A stretch of DNA of 64,000 nucleotides from Psychrobacter frigidicola (lineage in GTDB: Bacteria > Pseudomonadota > Gammaproteobacteria > Pseudomonadales > Moraxellaceae). Within the stretch, counting starts at the first letter, position 1, and each line of letters starts with the position of its first letter. A program made the position numbers and the translations under genes. The stretch spans positions 62,001 to 126,000 of the forward strand of contig NZ_VORZ01000002.1 of NCBI RefSeq assembly GCF_007997305.1, written 5' to 3'. The notes beneath the pieces were generated by a model. It did not search any database. It was not told where the DNA came from and saw only the letters and a program-made list of their open reading frames with translations. Positions 41,471-50,372 of the stretch are shown here, one piece after another.

Positions 41471-41593
41471 ATGCGAGAGATTGGTCATGTAACGATGATA
41501 GAGGCTGTGGAGCGAACCGCTGAGGATTATAAAGCGTTTTGTGAAGGGCTAAAGAAACAGTCATTTACACATAATGTGTTAAGGGGTTATTGA
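41471..41593 (+). pseudogene. Remnant 3' end of a lipase-like alpha/beta hydrolase gene
   Basis: The frame reads IGHVTMIEAVERTAEDYKAF and CEGLKKQ before a stop at 41593. It aligns with the C-terminus of the intact lipase (GHVPMIEAVKETADDYKMF) including the catalytic His. Everything upstream of this block is missing or unrecognisable, so it cannot encode a hydrolase. Confidence 0.75.
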
Positions 41594-41658
41594 TCCCACT
41601 CTTGATTGGGTATGAGCTATTGTAAGCTGGGTTAAAAACTCAGCCTACATCCATCAAA

Positions 41659-42723
41659 CTAACTCTCTTTTACCAAGCGCTCTAGTAATTCAATCGTCTG
41701 TTCTTGCCTGACCAACGCAACACATTGTCCTGCCCATAACGAGAGATGTTCCGCGTCTTCATTTCTCCCAGCATTAGCACGCATAGTATTGGTCATAGCA
41801 TTTAACTGCGGATATGGTGGTAGTCTCTCTTCTTTATCAAAAATATTGGCATTATCAAATTGTGAAAAATCACGTAGATAACCGTTCACCAAACCGCGTG
41901 CTTGCTTCCCAGAAAATAGCCGAGTCAAACGAGTTTCAGTGCTACGCGTACCAGTGCTCGCATCAAGTAACGCTTGCTTATAAGTGGCATTAATACCTGA
42001 TTGATCGGTCGTTAAAAATGCCGTACCTATTTGCGCCAATTGTGCACCTGCGGCTTGTACGGCTTTAATATCTTGTCCGCTCATAATACCACCAGCGGCA
42101 ATTAACGGAATATTGGTACAAGCTCGGGTTTGGCCAATTAAGGTCAGTAGTCCTAACGGATCAGATTCGCTTTGGGGTAACCAACCGCCACGATGTCCAC
42201 CCGCTTCCATACCTTGTACACATACCGCATCGGCACCACTATCTGCCCATGCTTTTGCCTCAAGCGGATGGTTTGCTGTACCAATAACCCGAGTGCCCAG
42301 CTGTTGCAAGCGTTGAACCTGCTCAGCGCTCAGGATACCAAAGGTAAAGCTAGCAACTGGTACTGGATTATCATAGAGCACTTGTAGCTGCTGAGCGAAG
42401 CTATGCGCTGGTCTATCAGGCAGTACCGCATCAATTTGCTGCTGTTGATAATACTGCGTCAGCCATGCTGGCATTGAAGTATCAAAAGTGCGGGCATCAT
42501 GCTCTGATAACACCATTAGATTAACCATAAAAGGTTTGTCAGTAAGCACTCTAATGGCATTAATCTGCTCATTTAACGCGGCTGGACTGGTTGCACCGCC
42601 ACCTAATGAGCCAAGGCCACCAAAATTACTGACCGTCGCAATCAGCTCAGGGGTGGTCGCACCGCCTGCCATTGGGGCTTGAATGATAGGATAGTTTATT
42701 CCGAGCTGCGCTAATAATGTCAT
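41659..42723 (-). CDS. Nitronate monooxygenase (2-nitropropane dioxygenase family)
   Basis: FMN-dependent TIM-barrel enzyme that oxidises nitronates such as propionate 3-nitronate. In the 354-aa protein, YPIIQAPMAGGATTPELIATVS and GGLGSLGGG form the FMN-binding start. AVCVQGMEAGGHRGG is the class signature with the catalytic His, and IPLIAAGGIMSGQDIKAVQAAGAQLAQIGTAF binds the phosphate. The ATG at 42723 is preferred over the GTG at 42732 because AGGA is correctly spaced only for it. The physiological substrate is unknown. Confidence 0.92.
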   Translation of the reverse strand: MTLLAQLGINYPIIQAPMAGGATTPELIATVSNFGGLGSLGGGATSPAALNEQINAIRVLTDKPFMVNLMVLSEHDARTFDTSMPAWLTQYYQQQQIDAVLPDRPAHSFAQQLQVLYDNPVPVASFTFGILSAEQVQRLQQLGTRVIGTANHPLEAKAWADSGADAVCVQGMEAGGHRGGWLPQSESDPLGLLTLIGQTRACTNIPLIAAGGIMSGQDIKAVQAAGAQLAQIGTAFLTTDQSGINATYKQALLDASTGTRSTETRLTRLFSGKQARGLVNGYLRDFSQFDNANIFDKEERLPPYPQLNAMTNTMRANAGRNEDAEHLSLWAGQCVALVRQEQTIELLERLVKES

Positions 42724-42884
42724 TGGATACACGTCCTATGATTGATATCTGGTTTTCTATAACTAACTGTAGTGTAGTTTTGAGAGCAGGGCAATTGCTA
42801 ATATTGCTTAAGCTCAAAATTAGTTAGCTTGTGCTAAAATTATGGCTTTTAATTAATTTTGCCAGTTATTGATAGGACAGTTTG

Positions 42885-43826
42885 ATGACATTAATGCGCA
42901 CAAGTATTGCAGCTCTACTGACTCTTTCTATAGTGGGCTGTACCACGCCCAACACCTTTACGGTTGCTACGACTCAAAAGCTGGTACAGCATGAGCGCTT
43001 TAAATCAAGCCTACAGACGAAGGCCTTTATGCTGGCGTCCGGCGATGAAATCACTTATCTAGAAGGTGGCAATTTAGCTGGCGAGCCGTTATTGCTGATT
43101 CACGGTTTTGGCGGTAATAAAGATAACTTTACCCGTATCGCGGATAAATTAAATGGCTATCACTTGATTATCCCAGACCTGCTGGGTTTTGGTAACTCTA
43201 GTAAACCAGACGACGCAGACTATCGCGCCGATGCGCAAGCGCAGCGTTTGCATGAGCTGCTACAAGCGAAAGGTATGGCATCCGCTATTCATATCGGCGG
43301 CAATTCGATGGGTGGCAGTATCAGTGTCGCCTATGCCGCCATGCATCCTGACAATGTTAAAAGCTTATGGCTACTGGATAGCGCCGGCTTTTGGTCAGCA
43401 GGGCTATATGACCGATACCAAAACGCTACTGCGGATAATAACCCACTCGTCATCGCCACTACTCAAGAGTATTTTAAACTGTATAAATTGGTGATGAATA
43501 AGCCGCCCTTTATTCCTAAAACGGTGCAAGCGGTTTTTGCACAAGAAAACATCGCCAATCGTGACCTACAAGCCAAAATCATCGAGCAAATCGTTGAAGA
43601 CAACGTAGAGGCGCGCGCTAAAGTCGTAGCCCAATATAATATTCCCACGCTGATTGTTTGGGGCGCTGAGGACAAAGTAATAAAGACTGAGACTGCCGAA
43701 TTGATGAGTGAGTTGATGCCGCAAGCGCAAGTTATCATCATGCCCAATGTTGGTCATGTGCCGATGATAGAGGCGGTAAAAGAGACGGCGGATGATTATA
43801 AAATGTTTCGGGCGGGTTTGGAGTAG
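42885..43826 (+). CDS. Lipoprotein alpha/beta hydrolase, similar to Psychrobacter lipase 1
   Basis: Secreted or membrane-anchored esterase/lipase. The 313-aa protein has a lipoprotein signal peptide ending in LLTLSIVGC, with the acylated Cys at 19. The alpha/beta hydrolase core has oxyanion segment LLIHGFGGNKDN, nucleophile Ser141 in GGNSMGGS, Asp263 in WGAEDKVI and His291 in NVGHVPM. Layout and spacing match the lipase 1 family known from Psychrobacter and Moraxella. AGGAC precedes the ATG at 42885. A decayed 3' end of a second gene of this type lies at 41471-41593. No chaperone (lipase foldase) gene adjoins it. Confidence 0.88.
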   Translation: MTLMRTSIAALLTLSIVGCTTPNTFTVATTQKLVQHERFKSSLQTKAFMLASGDEITYLEGGNLAGEPLLLIHGFGGNKDNFTRIADKLNGYHLIIPDLLGFGNSSKPDDADYRADAQAQRLHELLQAKGMASAIHIGGNSMGGSISVAYAAMHPDNVKSLWLLDSAGFWSAGLYDRYQNATADNNPLVIATTQEYFKLYKLVMNKPPFIPKTVQAVFAQENIANRDLQAKIIEQIVEDNVEARAKVVAQYNIPTLIVWGAEDKVIKTETAELMSELMPQAQVIIMPNVGHVPMIEAVKETADDYKMFRAGLE

Positions 43827-43830
43827 GGAT

Positions 43831-43880
43831 TTTGACTACGGATTGGTAGTTAAAATATTTGACTATAGATTTGTAGTTAA
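43831..43880. repeat. Imperfect 23-base direct repeat after the lipase gene
   Basis: Two copies (43831-43853 and 43858-43880) begin TTTGACTA and end GTAGTTAA, with about four mismatches between them. They directly follow the lipase stop at 43824-43826. This is probably a small tandem duplication. Confidence 0.6.
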
Positions 43881-44095
43881 GTATATCTGATTCAATCGGA
43901 GCTAAACCACTCCTTCATGGAAAGGTTTGCGGTAATAATTAAAATATAATCTTATCAGCTAGATTTTATGACTTCAATAAATTGAATACGGAAGTTCCAC
44001 TTCACTATACCTGCACCATAACGCTATAGAAAAATCAATCAAACTTCATGATAGAACTATACTAATATAGTTATCTACTTAAAATTAGGTGTGAA

Positions 44096-47000
44096 ATGGA
44101 TAGAAATTGGCAAGATTTCAAAGAGTTGAAAGGTGGTATAGAAGGTGCAAGAGCAGCTTTCGAGACTGCTTGTGAAACATTATTCCGAAAAATTCACTCT
44201 GATCAAGACGTAAGTCAAATTGAAGTAAAACAGGGTGACGGTGGAATTGACATCTTCATTGGTAGTCTTGGAGTTGAGCCAATAACAGTAATTCAATGTA
44301 AGTTTTTTCTATACGATTTTGGAGACTCACAGAAAGATCAAATAAGAAAATCCTTCAAAACCGCCATTGAATCAGAAAAATATGAGTTAGAGAGGTGGAT
44401 ATTATGTATCCCTAGCGTTATGGATATAGATTCTACTAGTTGGTGGTTTAAGTGGCGTAAAAAAACCACCGACAATCTAGGAAAAAATGAGAATTTTATA
44501 TCATTGAAAAATGGTAACGAATTAATAGACCTAATGAAAGAATACGGTTTATATAATCAAGTATTTCAAACAGTAGAACCAAACAATCTTTCAAAACAGC
44601 TGCTACTCGAAATCGGTGAGAAAAGTCTATCAAATCTTAATTTTGATGCTGAATTATTTATTGAACGAAATTTTAAACCTATTCATCAAAATACGTTAAT
44701 TGTAGGTGTTTCAGGGTCAGGTAAAACTACTTACTGCATTAATGTACTAAAAAGACATTTAGCACTTCAAAAACCTGTATTAGTGCTTGACGATAATACA
44801 GTCAACCAAGCTCTATCTATTGAGGAAGCTATCGATATTGAGTTACGTCGATATGCCAACGAATTAGTATCTCAATCAGGTCATCAAGCATTAGAGTTTT
44901 GTTCAATCGATGAACCTTTAATAATCTTAGTAGAAGATATTAATCGCTCATCAGATAGCGCAAGACTGCTGAGAAAGTTGATAGATTGGTCAAAGAATGG
45001 TGCTAATTTTATTTTACTTTGCCCAGTATGGCATAGGTTAATAGCTGGCTTAAGCTACGAGGAAAAGAAAAGTTTGGAAGCCTGTTTCAAACTCGAGTAT
45101 TTAGAAAGCTATAATGAAAATGAAGCGAAAAGAGCAATAATTGCGAGAGTAACAAAAGAAAAAATCAGAATTGATGAGCTGTCCGCAGCAAATATTGCAC
45201 AACAACTAGGTTATGACCCACTGTTAATTTCACTAGCAAACTTAGCGGAATTTCATGAAAACTCTAATGTTATTGAAGAGTATGTGCATAACACCGTTCA
45301 GTCTATTGCTACTAGGGACAATTTGTTGGTTTATGAAATAGAAGATGCAATCGATGAATATGGATTATATCTATTTCAGAACAAAAAGGTGCAAGGAGAA
45401 TCTCGAGACTTAAGAGGGTTATCTCAAGAGTCTCAAAAAGTATTGAAGCAAGTTCTAAATGATGGTCGTTTATTTAGACAAGCTTTTGAAAGTCCAAATT
45501 ACACTATTCTGTCACGGCATGACCGCCTTAATTATTACATTATCGCAAAATCCATAATTAGTTATCTAGAAGATGATAACTTTGATTTAACAGACCCTTA
45601 TTTTTCAGAGATTATTGGTATCTCATGTGCCTTAGCAAGTCTCGATAAAAATAAGCTGTATCAAATTAGTATCCAAAATAGTCTTGTGGCATTTCATTGC
45701 TACGCATTCTCTACAAAAACTAATTCATCATACCTAAACACTGCAGTCAATAACGTCAAAACATGGTTAGAAACCCCTGAGCATCAGTTTGATGTCTACG
45801 ATTCTCAACAATATCAATCGTTAATAATTTTAAATGACGTGTTTCATACTTCAGTACCTGAAATTTTAAATTTATATAGTGATAGATATCATAACCCCTT
45901 TTTTTACCAAATTAGCTTCAAGCAGGGAAACTTAAGCAATGGATTACAATGGATATCGACCCATCATTTTGATACAAATGTAACTGGTGAAAAACAAATT
46001 ATTGATCATGTTTTTAATAAATATGGAGAAGGTTTAGTAAAGCAGATTTGTGAGAATTTGATAGATGAAAGTATTAATTATGAAGCAAAGCATCAGTTAT
46101 TACGTTTAATTGGCTATACCGAAAATACTAGTTTTGCAAATGCTGTTAGGACAGCATGGCATTTAATACCCAATGACGAAAAAGACTATCGTATGTTTTT
46201 TTGGGCTGCTGCTAGAGTATGTGATGATGACCCGCATTCATTATTAGAACCCATATTTGACTATTGGGAAAGCTTGTCAGATGAAGAAAATGAGTATCAT
46301 TCTACGGATAGAGCAGGTTTCGCGGCACATGGTTTAAAGTGGAAATTTAGCGAGTATGTACCTCATAAGTCAATTGCTTTCATACTTCAAGAAGCAGAAA
46401 AGAGAGATAGCTTGAATTTCTATATTTTGTACATGCTTAGTGATGTTGATAATGCTGATGTCTTAGAAGCGCAAGCAACGCGCTTAGCTAATAGTAGACG
46501 GCAAGGTAATTCTATGCCAAGTGCGGTATTAGATAATTTGCGTAGAAATTCTGAAGGTGGAAAAATACTTTCAATTGAAAGTAAGGAAAGGTTGTTATCT
46601 ATTTCTGAAAGCTTAGAGAATGACGAATTTCTAAGAAAGAGTGCTTTTAATTTATGGGAAATGAGTCCATATCATGATGATTTAGTAGTTCTACAAAAAA
46701 TAACTAATAGCGATATTCGCTTTGAAACCGCATTGATGGGTCGAGCAAAACGTAAGGATATGACAGCTATTGATGAGCTAGTAGAGAAAATAAATGACGA
46801 CTCTAGTTATTGGTGGCAAGCTACACGTTATATTTGGCACGAAAAATTCGAGCAAATATTTGAAGAGAAAATTGCAAATGTTAGTGAGTCCTCAGACTCA
46901 TACTCAAATGAATTATGGATGGTAGCTGAGTTATACGAAAAGCTTGAAATTCAAAAAGCAGAGGAAATCCTAATCAAATATTGGAACAACCTTTCTTATC

Positions 47001-47617
47001 ATTATAGATTTATCCAAATAGCTTTAATGATTGCAACGCCCAAACTACAGGAATTGGTAGCGAGCACACTTGAAAATGAGAAGAACATTAAAGAGGTTTT
47101 TAAGTTATCTAAATTTACTTTAGGAATAAGAACTGAAGGTAGAAAAGGTGTTTATCGTTATGAGCAAATGAAGGCTCTACAGCCATATTTTAAATATCAT
47201 GATGAAAGATATCTATCTGGTTATAGTGAAATTTGTTTGAAGCAAGGATGGGAAGATATTTCTCAAGTACTAGAACCCCTGTTAATAGATAAAGGTCTCA
47301 GGAGGTTTGTTGAAGTTGATACCTCAAGATTAAATGACTCTTTAGAAAATAATAGCAATTTTGTGCATTGGTGGATATCTGATCGAAAGAAAGAAGGTTG
47401 GGCGCATCAAAGAGTAGTAGAAGCTTTATTCAATTGGTTCAATCAGCATCAATCTGAGTACGCACTTGATGTTATCTTTAAACCATTATCTGAAAGCGGA
47501 AAGCGCACAGACTATTTGCGTTTGGAAAATATCATAAGAAATATAGATAATCTTTCGAACAAAGAAGAAGTTTTAAGTAAGCTATTTTTTAATATTTATT
47601 CACGGAGCTTAGAGTAA
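44096..47617 (+). CDS. Mrr-like nuclease fused to STAND-like NTPase with helical C-terminus (Avs-like defence protein)
   Basis: Large 1173-aa predicted defence protein. The N-terminus (about 1-150) looks like a PD-(D/E)xK restriction-endonuclease-like domain: Glu43, Asp52 in GDGGIDIF and Gln67-Cys-Lys69 in VIQCKFF, the Mrr-type spacing. A P-loop NTPase follows, with Walker A GVSGSGKTT (204-212) and Walker B LIILVEDINRS (Glu280-Asp281). A winged-helix-like region and a long alpha-helical repeat-like C-terminus (about 480-1173), rich in Glu, Asn, Tyr and Trp, complete it. This nuclease-NTPase-repeat order is that of STAND-type phage sensors such as Avs proteins. It is shorter than typical Avs2-4, so family membership is inference. 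AGGTG precedes the ATG. It is AT-rich and inserted alone between the lipase and DsrE-like genes. Confidence 0.75.
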   Translation: MDRNWQDFKELKGGIEGARAAFETACETLFRKIHSDQDVSQIEVKQGDGGIDIFIGSLGVEPITVIQCKFFLYDFGDSQKDQIRKSFKTAIESEKYELERWILCIPSVMDIDSTSWWFKWRKKTTDNLGKNENFISLKNGNELIDLMKEYGLYNQVFQTVEPNNLSKQLLLEIGEKSLSNLNFDAELFIERNFKPIHQNTLIVGVSGSGKTTYCINVLKRHLALQKPVLVLDDNTVNQALSIEEAIDIELRRYANELVSQSGHQALEFCSIDEPLIILVEDINRSSDSARLLRKLIDWSKNGANFILLCPVWHRLIAGLSYEEKKSLEACFKLEYLESYNENEAKRAIIARVTKEKIRIDELSAANIAQQLGYDPLLISLANLAEFHENSNVIEEYVHNTVQSIATRDNLLVYEIEDAIDEYGLYLFQNKKVQGESRDLRGLSQESQKVLKQVLNDGRLFRQAFESPNYTILSRHDRLNYYIIAKSIISYLEDDNFDLTDPYFSEIIGISCALASLDKNKLYQISIQNSLVAFHCYAFSTKTNSSYLNTAVNNVKTWLETPEHQFDVYDSQQYQSLIILNDVFHTSVPEILNLYSDRYHNPFFYQISFKQGNLSNGLQWISTHHFDTNVTGEKQIIDHVFNKYGEGLVKQICENLIDESINYEAKHQLLRLIGYTENTSFANAVRTAWHLIPNDEKDYRMFFWAAARVCDDDPHSLLEPIFDYWESLSDEENEYHSTDRAGFAAHGLKWKFSEYVPHKSIAFILQEAEKRDSLNFYILYMLSDVDNADVLEAQATRLANSRRQGNSMPSAVLDNLRRNSEGGKILSIESKERLLSISESLENDEFLRKSAFNLWEMSPYHDDLVVLQKITNSDIRFETALMGRAKRKDMTAIDELVEKINDDSSYWWQATRYIWHEKFEQIFEEKIANVSESSDSYSNELWMVAELYEKLEIQKAEEILIKYWNNLSYHYRFIQIALMIATPKLQELVASTLENEKNIKEVFKLSKFTLGIRTEGRKGVYRYEQMKALQPYFKYHDERYLSGYSEICLKQGWEDISQVLEPLLIDKGLRRFVEVDTSRLNDSLENNSNFVHWWISDRKKEGWAHQRVVEALFNWFNQHQSEYALDVIFKPLSESGKRTDYLRLENIIRNIDNLSNKEEVLSKLFFNIYSRSLE

Positions 47618-47780
47618 ATGAAATTCTAGATATTTTACGGAGCTTATACATCACAAAATTAAATCATTTTTATATGTTTTGGGCGAGGCTGATTCCTAGT
47701 CAATCTAAAAATATTATAAATATTAGGTTTTTGTGGTTTAGGTAAAGAGTCGGATTAAAAAATATTTTAGTCACGGGTTT

Positions 47781-47849
47781 TCAACGATGAATTTTATCAG
47801 CCTCTATCCAATCTGGCACACAAGGCGCAGCGCTAACTGCTAGTTTGAC
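47781..47849 (-). pseudogene. Remnant 3' end of a thioesterase gene
   Basis: On the minus strand the frame reads VKLAVSAAPCVPDWIEADKI then HR and stop. The intact thioesterase at 48572-49114 ends WHLAPEPWVQEWIDGDKDHR and five further residues. The shared pattern is LA, P-x-V, W-I-(D/E), D-K-x-H-R. Upstream frames carry stops, so only the gene end survives. Confidence 0.65.
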
Positions 47850-47910
47850 TTACCTAAAGTAATAAGCTAATAGAGTGGACTTAGTTATCTAAACTCATAC
47901 GCTCTAAATA

Positions 47911-47946
47911 AAAAAAAGGGAAATCCTATCTAAAGAATTTCCCTTA
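47911..47946 (-). terminator. Terminator of the DsrE-like gene
   Basis: On the minus strand AAGGGAAAT pairs with ATTTCCCTT over a 12-base loop and is followed by a T-run. It is 51 bases past the DsrE-like stop. Confidence 0.75.
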
Positions 47947-47996
47947 TAAGCCTAATGTCTTCTATTGGCTCTCTATTACACTAGCCTAATTATTTA

Positions 47997-48371
47997 TCAG
48001 TTCAACTGCAACGAGCCTTTTGCACTCATAAGCAGCTCAACCACGTCATCGCCACTAATGATACTGAAGCGCGGATCGATCGCTGATTCTTCAACATTAT
48101 TATGCACCATGCAGGCTTTACAGACCAATACTTGCCCGCCTTTCTCCATAAAAGCCGCCAGCAATTTAGCAGCAGGCTCAAACGGTGCACCGATATTAAT
48201 GCTATCTAGTGCCTTAGGTGGCGCTAAATGTACCGCATCCATCATCAAAATAACCGTTGCAGAATGGCCTTTTTCTAGCGCTTTGACTGCCATGGTAAAG
48301 GCTAAAGTAATTTTGTTTGGGTTGCTGTCATTATCAAATAAAGTACCGACATAATCTGTAGTGGTAAGCAT
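47997..48371 (-). CDS. DsrE family protein
   Basis: Small soluble protein (124 aa) of the DsrE/DsrF-like fold. ITLAFTMAVKALEKGHSATVILMMDAVHLA forms the first beta-alpha unit, and GGQVLVCKACMVHNN carries two Cys where sulfur-carrying relatives have their active Cys. Whether it transfers sulfur is unknown; it is not in a dsr or tus gene set. GGAGAG precedes the ATG at 48371. A diverged copy of its 3' end is found at 41356-41403. Confidence 0.82.
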   Translation of the reverse strand: MLTTTDYVGTLFDNDSNPNKITLAFTMAVKALEKGHSATVILMMDAVHLAPPKALDSINIGAPFEPAAKLLAAFMEKGGQVLVCKACMVHNNVEESAIDPRFSIISGDDVVELLMSAKGSLQLN

Positions 48372-48571
48372 GTTGCTCTCCTTATAGGTTCGTATTTAAT
48401 CAAATAATCATAAGCTAGTAACTATATTATCATTTAATATACTTTTTAGTATAATGTATTGTTATAAAATAGTAGTGTTAAAGTTAATTGAATGTGACAA
48501 AATTTTGAGGGAACATTGGGGTACACGTCACCTGACTTACGGATTTAGATAACGTGACAAGCTTTTGCAAA

Positions 48572-49114
48572 CTACTCCATCGGCGGCCAGCGATGGTCTT
48601 TATCACCATCTATCCATTCTTGTACCCAAGGCTCAGGTGCTAAGTGCCAATCTGACTTATCCAAAGCTGCAAGTACCCGTGCAGTCTCTACCACTTTACC
48701 GCCTTCAGTGACGCCAGTTCGTAATAAAGCTGATGAGCACGGTTTACCTTTAACCCACATCGACTGTTCAACGTATATCCAGCGCGCATCGAAGCCCACT
48801 ATTTGGGTTTTCATCGTGACTTTTTGAAAGGCGCGAATACGCTTACGATATTGAATGGTACTACCTGCAACGACCAAGCCCCAACGCTGCTTCAGGAGTT
48901 GTTTCCCAAGTCCAGTACGTACTGCAAAATCTGTGCGACCTAAGTCATAAAGGGTTAAGACGCGGCCGTTATTCATCTCTAAGAAGTTATCAATATCTGT
49001 CAAACGACAACGTAAAGTAATTTCGCTGACGTCATCAAAGCCTAAGGTATTGCCTTTTTTAACTTGTAACGCAGCATGGGCAATAGTGGTGGCATAACGA
49101 ATAAACGGATACAT
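48572..49114 (-). CDS. Thioesterase family protein (4HBT/THEM6-like hotdog fold)
   Basis: 180-aa hotdog-fold protein. ITLRCRLTDIDNFLEMNNGRVLTLYDLGR corresponds to the 4HBT helix with the substrate-site Asp/Asn pair, and STIQYRKRIRAFQKVTMKTQIVGFDARWIYVEQSMW to the beta sheet. Proteins of this layout hydrolyse acyl-CoA or resemble eukaryotic THEM6; the actual substrate is unknown. It lies upstream of the DsrE-like gene on the same strand with a 200-base AT-rich gap, so the two are probably independent. A decayed 3' copy is at 47781-47849. Confidence 0.82.
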   Translation of the reverse strand: MYPFIRYATTIAHAALQVKKGNTLGFDDVSEITLRCRLTDIDNFLEMNNGRVLTLYDLGRTDFAVRTGLGKQLLKQRWGLVVAGSTIQYRKRIRAFQKVTMKTQIVGFDARWIYVEQSMWVKGKPCSSALLRTGVTEGGKVVETARVLAALDKSDWHLAPEPWVQEWIDGDKDHRWPPME

Positions 49115-49185
49115 AAAAGCACTCTTTTTATGAATAAGTTAAAAGTCTTAATTTATAGTTTGGGGACACTTAATGGTGGTTATTT

Positions 49186-50169
49186 TTAAAGGCGTGAACC
49201 CACATCTTTAAAGAAGCGAATGGCAGTTTCTGGTAACCAGTCTAAATTAAACTTACGATCTTGATAATCTAAAAAGCCGATATGCCCACCATGTTTGGTA
49301 TCGAGCAGCGTCACGTTTTTAGATACATCGCCACCCGTAGCCGTCGCGCCCAAGAAAGGGTCATCTTTGGCGCTAATGACTAAGGTTGGCTTAGCAATAT
49401 GAATCAGGTGCGGTAGTGCAGAGGCTTTATTGTAATAGTCGTTTTTGGAGCGATAGCCGTGACGCGGTGCGGTAAAAATATTATCAAACTCACTGATGAG
49501 ATTGGTTGCCTTGATGGCTTTAATTTCATCTTCTGATAAATTGTTATCAATGGCTTTTTGGATAATCGGGTGTAGTAGATAAGGGGTGTAAATGCGGCGA
49601 CTGACAAAGCGTTCCATCGCCAATGACGAGGACAGTAAATCTACGGGAGCAGAAGCCACTACCGCTGCGACGCAAATCGCTTTTTCGTTATAGTCGCTCA
49701 TATACTTAGCGAGCGCATTGCCGCCTAACGAGACCCCAACCCCATATATCGTACTGTATTTACGTGCCAAATATTGCAAAGCGTGTTCAATCTCTTTGGT
49801 GTCACCAGCATCATAAAATACCGACCCTTTTACCGGTACACCGCCACAACTGCGGAAGTGCGCCACTACAAAATGCCAGCCTTGACGGTGCGCCGCATAC
49901 GCGAGCGTGCGCGCATAATGGCTGTCGCTACTGCCTTCCATCCCATGAAACAATACGACTAACGGCTTATGATACTTAGCATCAGATAATATAATATCGT
50001 TAGTATCATAAAAGTCATAGGCTACTTCGCTCTCATCCAGCGAGTCTTTGACCAGCTCGCGCCGATAGATAGGCACGTTGGGGGCAACAAACTTTGGTAA
50101 AATAGTTTGCAAATGCGCATTTGCTAGCCAAAATGGTGGTTTAAATTCGGTGTAGGTAAAAGTACTCAT
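49186..50169 (-). CDS. YheT family alpha/beta hydrolase
   Basis: Cytosolic hydrolase of the YheT/ABHD1-3-like family, function unknown. In the 327-aa protein, the N-terminus FTYTEFKPPFWLANAHLQTILPKF is diagnostic, followed by LVVLFHGMEGSSDSHYAR, the nucleophile elbow GVGVSLGGNALAKY, the Asp region VISAKDDPFLG and the His in KHGGHIGFLD. It is 71 bases upstream of the thioesterase gene on the same strand and may be co-transcribed with it. Confidence 0.92.
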   Translation of the reverse strand: MSTFTYTEFKPPFWLANAHLQTILPKFVAPNVPIYRRELVKDSLDESEVAYDFYDTNDIILSDAKYHKPLVVLFHGMEGSSDSHYARTLAYAAHRQGWHFVVAHFRSCGGVPVKGSVFYDAGDTKEIEHALQYLARKYSTIYGVGVSLGGNALAKYMSDYNEKAICVAAVVASAPVDLLSSSLAMERFVSRRIYTPYLLHPIIQKAIDNNLSEDEIKAIKATNLISEFDNIFTAPRHGYRSKNDYYNKASALPHLIHIAKPTLVISAKDDPFLGATATGGDVSKNVTLLDTKHGGHIGFLDYQDRKFNLDWLPETAIRFFKDVGSRL

Positions 50170-50261
50170 AAAAGGGCATCAAATGTGGTTTAGTAATAAG
50201 AGATGGGAGCAATTTAGTTAGTTAACAAGTATATTGATTATTTAAAAGTTATAAATTATAA

Positions 50262-50275
50262 GTTTCACGTGAAAC
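50262..50275. promoter_or_regulatory. parS-like site between yheT-like gene and yigZ
   Basis: Exact GTTTCACGTGAAAC palindrome in a 200-base non-coding gap. Confidence 0.87.
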
Positions 50276-50372
50276 CTAAGGAATGGTTACTGAAATAAAT
50301 AGCCAGTAAATCTTTGACTATCTATCAAACTGAGCTATAAAGAATGAGCCGATAAAGCGGATAAGAAGACGG

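Larger units (their letters stand above)
41218..41658. other. MATE-nitronate monooxygenase intergenic region with gene remnants
   Basis: About 440 bases without an intact gene. It contains a DsrE-like gene 3' end (41356-41403, minus) and a lipase-like gene 3' end (41471-41593, plus), annotated separately. The remainder shows no recognisable feature. Confidence 0.6.
47618..47996. other. Gap after the Mrr-STAND gene
   Basis: 379 bases without an intact gene. It contains a decayed thioesterase 3' end (47781-47849) and the terminator of the DsrE-like gene (47911-47946). The first 150 bases are AT-rich with nothing recognisable. Confidence 0.5.
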
